A model generated the notes under the pieces. It was not told the DNA's origin, did no database searches, and was given only the letters and a program-made list of their open reading frames with translations. This document shows, in pieces, positions 6,396-9,152 of a DNA stretch of 9,152 bases. Positions within the stretch are counted from its first letter, which is position 1. The number at the start of each line of letters is the position of its first letter. Source of the stretch: Actinomycetota bacterium (GTDB lineage: Bacteria > Desulfobacterota > Deferrimicrobia > Deferrimicrobiales > Deferrimicrobiaceae); contig JAENIX010000021.1 in assembly GCA_016844415.1 (NCBI GenBank), positions 1 to 9,152 of the forward strand. Direction: 5' to 3'. The position numbers were made by a program, and so were the translations under genes.

Positions 6396-6605
6396 TCACG
6401 CCCCGCCGGATGCCGCGCCGCGCGTGAAGAAGATGAACGCCATCGCGGGGCGCCGGTTCCCCGGCTGGGTCACGAAGTGTATCGACTCGAACCTGTATCC
6501 CTCGGCCGTCCACCGATTCAGCGTCTCTTCCATCGCCTGGTCGGTGACGTCCGTCAATTCCGCCACCTTGTATTCCGTCCCGGCTTCCGCCGTTTCCGCC
6601 GCCAT
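6396..6605 (-). CDS. Small DUF4177-like protein
   Basis: The product is 69 residues from the ATG, which has GAGG five bases upstream. A GTG two codons earlier (6609-6611) would instead give a 4-bp GTGA overlap with hemB. After a short Ala/Glu-rich start, residues 12-67 form one small domain: EYKVAELTD, a helix ATEETL-like segment AMEETLNRWTAEGYRFESI, then HFVTQPGNRRPAMAFIFFTR. The pattern of strand, helix ending in A-E-G-(W/Y), strand, and a closing F-F-x-R strand fits the DUF4177 group of about 60-residue alpha-beta proteins of unknown function. There is no signal peptide or membrane span, so it is predicted cytoplasmic. Tight placement after hemB and before the RDD gene suggests co-transcription, but no functional link to haem synthesis can be shown. 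DUF assignment is from pattern memory; that it is a real gene is more secure. Confidence 0.75.
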   Translation of the reverse strand: MAAETAEAGTEYKVAELTDVTDQAMEETLNRWTAEGYRFESIHFVTQPGNRRPAMAFIFFTRGAASGGA

Positions 6606-6607
6606 GC

Positions 6608-7585
6608 TCACCTCGCCAGGATCCTCGCCGCATCCTTGGCGGAATAGGTGAGGATGAGGTCGGCGCCCGCCCGCTTGATCGCGGTGAGTATCTCCATCAT
6701 CATCCTCTCCCCGTCGATCCAGCCCAGCTTCGCCCCCGCCTTGACGATCGAGTATTCCCCGCTGACGTTATAGGCCGCAACCGGCAGGTCGAACGCATCG
6801 CGCACCCTGCAGATGATGTCGAGGTACGCCAGCGCGGGCTTGACCATCACGATGTCCGCACCTTCCTGCACGTCGAGGGCAACCTCCCGCAGCGCCTCGC
6901 GCGCGTTGGGGGGATCCATCTGGTACGACCGGCGGTCGCCGGATTTGGGCGTGCTCCCGGCGGCGTCGCGGAACGGGCCGTAGAAGCCGGAAGCGTACTT
7001 GGCCGCGTAGGACATGATGGGGAGGCCGGAGAACCCGTCACCGTCGAGCGCCTCCCTTATCGCCGCGACGCGCCCGTCCATCATGTCCGAGGGGGCCACC
7101 ATGTCGGCCCCGGCGCGCGCGTGGGTGAGCGCGCTCCGGGCAAGGATGTCGAGCGTCGCGTCGTTGTCCACGTCGCCGTCCCCGGACAGGATCCCGCAAT
7201 GGCCGTGGTCGGTGTACTCGCAGAAGCATACGTCGGTTATCACCAGTATCCCGGGAACGGCGTCCTTGACCGCGCGTACCGCGGTCTGGATTATCCCCTT
7301 GTCGGAGCAGGCATCTTTCCCCAGAGGATCCTTCTTCGCCGGAATGCCGAACAATAGAATCGCCGGGATGCCAAGCGACCTGACCTCCTTCGCTTCCTTC
7401 ACCAGGTTCTCGACGCTCAACTGGAATACGCCGGGCATCGAGGGAACTTCCTTTCGGATCCCCTTGCCGGCGGCTGCGAACAGCGGGTAGATCAGGTCGT
7501 CCACCGAAAGCTTCGTCTCCCTGACCATCCGGCGGAAAAGCTCGTTTTTCCTGAGACGCCGCGGGCGGTATTCGGGGAAGTTCAT
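6608..7585 (-). CDS. hemB: Delta-aminolevulinic acid dehydratase (porphobilinogen synthase)
   Basis: The product is 325 residues, the usual length. It condenses two 5-aminolevulinate molecules to porphobilinogen in the cytoplasm, the step before HemC. The active-site lysines are visible in MSYAAKYAS (Lys196) and [11 protein letters not shown] (Lys249, Schiff-base lysine). The zinc-binding cysteines are present as [16 protein letters not shown] (Cys120, Cys122, Cys130), so this is the zinc-dependent rather than the Asp-rich metal type. [17 protein letters not shown] (218-234) is also typical of the family. The ATG has GGAGG nine bases upstream and shares an ATGA with the hemD stop, a 4-bp overlap that implies coupled translation. 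It stands third in a hemC-hemD-hemB run. Confidence 0.98.
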   Translation of the reverse strand: MNFPEYRPRRLRKNELFRRMVRETKLSVDDLIYPLFAAAGKGIRKEVPSMPGVFQLSVENLVKEAKEVRSLGIPAILLFGIPAKKDPLGKDACSDKGIIQTAVRAVKDAVPGILVITDVCFCEYTDHGHCGILSGDGDVDNDATLDILARSALTHARAGADMVAPSDMMDGRVAAIREALDGDGFSGLPIMSYAAKYASGFYGPFRDAAGSTPKSGDRRSYQMDPPNAREALREVALDVQEGADIVMVKPALAYLDIICRVRDAFDLPVAAYNVSGEYSIVKAGAKLGWIDGERMMMEILTAIKRAGADLILTYSAKDAARILAR

Positions 7586-8376
7586 CGGTCCGGTCCTCCA
7601 TGGGGCTTATGGGAAGCGAGGCGGGCTTCGATCGCCTCCATCATTCCCTCCAGCGTATATTTTTCGGGCATGATGTCCACCGCAAACTTTTTCTTCGCAA
7701 TGGCCCGTGCGGTCACTTCCCCGATAGCCGCCAACAGGCTCCGCGAGAGCACATCCGAAGCCTCCCTTTCCCCAAGCAGAAGGAAAAAATTCCTGAAAGC
7801 GGACGGAGACGCGAAGGTGCACACGTCCGGGGGCTTCGCGATGATCTCCCGCGCAGCGCGCTCGTCCTTCTCCGGAAGCCCGTTGCGGTAGACCGCCACC
7901 TCTTCCACCGACCCGCCATGCCGGCGGATTTCCGCGGGGATCGTCTCGCGGCCTTCGGCCGCCCTGGGGAGAAGGAATCGCTTCCCGGCGATTCCTTCGC
8001 TCCGAAGAGCGTCCACAAGCCCCTCGGCCGTGTGCAGCAAGGCGGTCAGATCGGCGGGGAAACCGATGCGCAATAGCTCACGGCTCGTGCCTGGCCCCAC
8101 GCTCGCCACCCGGACGCCTCCGGGCGGGCGCGATACACCCACTTCGGCCGCGCGTCCGAAAAAAAACCTTACCGCGTTGGCGCTTGCGAACAGGATCCAG
8201 TCGAATGAGGACAACCGCGAAAGCGCGCGGTCGATCGGGGCGGTATCCTCGGGAGGGACCAGCCGGATCGTCGGGAAGATCACAGGATCGCCCCCGCGCT
8301 TCCGGATCATGGCGGCCAACTCCTCCGCTTGTTCCCCGCCGCGGGTCACCAGTATCCTTTTCCCTGACAGCGACAT
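7582..8376 (-). CDS. hemD: Uroporphyrinogen-III synthase
   Basis: The product is 264 residues, near the family's usual 250. It cyclises the linear hydroxymethylbilane made by HemC, inverting ring D to give uroporphyrinogen III, the common precursor of haem, sirohaem and corrinoids. The family is poorly conserved, but the order is right. [19 protein letters not shown] at the start is followed by [12 protein letters not shown] (28-39), [14 protein letters not shown] (60-73), [17 protein letters not shown] (90-106), GKRFLLPRA (131-139), [12 protein letters not shown] (157-168) and [14 protein letters not shown] (185-198). The last has the usual T-F-x-S-x-x-x-x-x-x-F pattern. The ATG is chosen because GAGGA lies just upstream and [12 protein letters not shown] is the normal beginning. 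The frame is open a further 81 codons, but that stretch overlaps hemC and is unlike any protein. It starts 26 bp after hemC and overlaps hemB by 4 bp. Confidence 0.95.
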   Translation of the reverse strand: MSLSGKRILVTRGGEQAEELAAMIRKRGGDPVIFPTIRLVPPEDTAPIDRALSRLSSFDWILFASANAVRFFFGRAAEVGVSRPPGGVRVASVGPGTSRELLRIGFPADLTALLHTAEGLVDALRSEGIAGKRFLLPRAAEGRETIPAEIRRHGGSVEEVAVYRNGLPEKDERAAREIIAKPPDVCTFASPSAFRNFFLLLGEREASDVLSRSLLAAIGEVTARAIAKKKFAVDIMPEKYTLEGMMEAIEARLASHKPHGGPDR

Positions 8377-8402
8377 TTTCCTCAAGCGGCCCGCCGCCCG
8401 CT

Positions 8403-9152
8403 CTATTTCCCGGCAGCGCGGTAGACTTCGTCCAGGATCTGCCTGGCGCCGCGCGCCAGGAGCCGTCCGGCAAGCTCCACTCCGAGCGCCTCCGGGTCGG
8501 CGACCGTTCCGCGGGCATCTCCCCGGAGGATCTCCGAGCCGTCCGGCCGGCCAACCAATCCTTCGAGGAAGATCCCGTCCCCTTCCGTCCTGCCGAATGC
8601 GGCGATGGGCACCTGGCATCCGCCCTCAAGGCGCTTGAGGAACCCGCGCTCGGCGCGGACCGCGAACCCGGTGTCACGGTCGTTCAGAAAAGTCACCGCA
8701 TCCCGGGTCACGGTGTCATCCCTGCGAATCTCTATCCCGAGCGCTCCCTGACCGATCGCGGGAAGGGATGCCTCGGTGGAAAGGATCTGCGTGATCCTTC
8801 CCTCCCAACCCAGCCGAATAAGCCCGGCGGCCGCCAGGATGATCGCGTCGAACTTCCCTTCCTCCATTTTGCGGATCCGCGTGTCCAGGTTCCCGCGGTT
8901 GTCGACGACGACCAGGTCGGGGCGAAGGGCCAAAAGCTGCGTCTGCCGGCGCAGCGAGCTGGTCCCCACCCGGGCGCCCTTCGGCAGGTCCTCGAACCGG
9001 GACACCTTATTGGACAGGAACGCGTCACGCGGGTCTTCCCGCTTCGTGATAGCGACGATCTCAAGCTCCCGGGGAAGGTCCGTGGGGACGTCCTTCATCG
9101 AGTGGACGGCGAGATCGATCGTGCCCGCGAGCAGCGCCTCCTCTATCTCCTT
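8403..9152 (-). CDS. hemC: Hydroxymethylbilane synthase (porphobilinogen deaminase), N-terminus missing
   Basis: The frame runs off the high-coordinate edge; 249 C-terminal residues are present of about 310 expected. The enzyme joins four porphobilinogens into hydroxymethylbilane using a covalently bound dipyrromethane cofactor. The visible part opens with KEIEEALLAGTIDLAVHSMK and continues to DVPTDLP, including the catalytic Asp (residue 21 of the fragment). It then has VGTSSLRRQTQLLALRPDL (62-80), NRGNLDTRIRKM (85-96), AAAGLIRLG (107-115) and the cofactor-attachment Cys179 in LEGGCQVPIAAFG. All expected motifs are intact. An in-frame ATG at 9096-9098 lies inside the HSMKDVP motif and is not the start. 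It is the first of the hem genes in this run and probably shares their promoter, which lies outside the window. Confidence 0.97.
   Translation of the reverse strand, partial: KEIEEALLAGTIDLAVHSMKDVPTDLPRELEIVAITKREDPRDAFLSNKVSRFEDLPKGARVGTSSLRRQTQLLALRPDLVVVDNRGNLDTRIRKMEEGKFDAIILAAAGLIRLGWEGRITQILSTEASLPAIGQGALGIEIRRDDTVTRDAVTFLNDRDTGFAVRAERGFLKRLEGGCQVPIAAFGRTEGDGIFLEGLVGRPDGSEILRGDARGTVADPEALGVELAGRLLARGARQILDEVYRAAGK

Noticed and set aside
8377..8619. N-terminal extension of HemD
   Set aside because: The stretch overlaps the hemC coding region, is Arg/Gly-rich without family features, and a good ATG with GAGGA lies at 8376.
1..9152. CRISPR arrays, insertion sequences, tRNA/rRNA genes, attachment sites
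   Set aside because: No spaced direct repeats, transposase-like frames, cloverleaf-type sequences or rRNA-like stretches were seen on either strand.

Overview
This is a GC-rich bacterial chromosomal window with genes packed almost entirely on the minus strand. Gene order, the deltaproteobacterial-looking ECF sigma/anti-sigma/exported-protein set and the codon bias suggest a member of the old Deltaproteobacteria (Desulfobacterota or a related lineage). This placement is inference from recognised families; no marker gene in the window proves it.

Reading in the direction of minus-strand transcription (high to low coordinates), the first block is a tetrapyrrole cluster. It holds hemC (5' end outside the window), hemD and hemB, three consecutive enzymes that together take 5-aminolevulinate to uroporphyrinogen III. 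It continues almost without gaps into a 69-residue DUF4177-like protein, an RDD-family membrane protein and polA. hemD/hemB overlap by 4 bp, and RDD/polA overlap by 32 bp. The only spacer between the small gene and the RDD gene is 31 bp and is filled by a stem-loop.

Below polA, and still on the minus strand, lies a regulatory module: an ECF sigma factor, a zinc-finger transmembrane anti-sigma factor and a small exported or membrane-anchored protein of unknown function. It is followed after a 118-bp gap by an exported protein with four W-x-P-G-H repeats. A strong intrinsic terminator at about 1139-1170 closes this transcription block.

The low-coordinate end differs. A minus-strand gene with its own ribosome binding site encodes an AbiJ_N4-like protein with a HEPN-like C-terminal region, a family linked to phage abortive infection. 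Its expected catalytic Arg/His pair appears to be replaced. It converges on, and overlaps by 4 bp at the stop codons, the end of a plus-strand LOG-family (TIGR00730-like) gene that enters from outside the window.

No tRNA, rRNA, CRISPR array, insertion sequence or origin was seen. No gene-free stretch exceeds 300 bp; the longest, 1006-1235, holds the terminator and the likely promoter region of the AbiJ-like gene. The best candidates for something undescribed are the degenerate HEPN/AbiJ-like protein, the hairpin that exactly fills an intergenic gap, and the uncharacterised sigma-factor module with its exported proteins.
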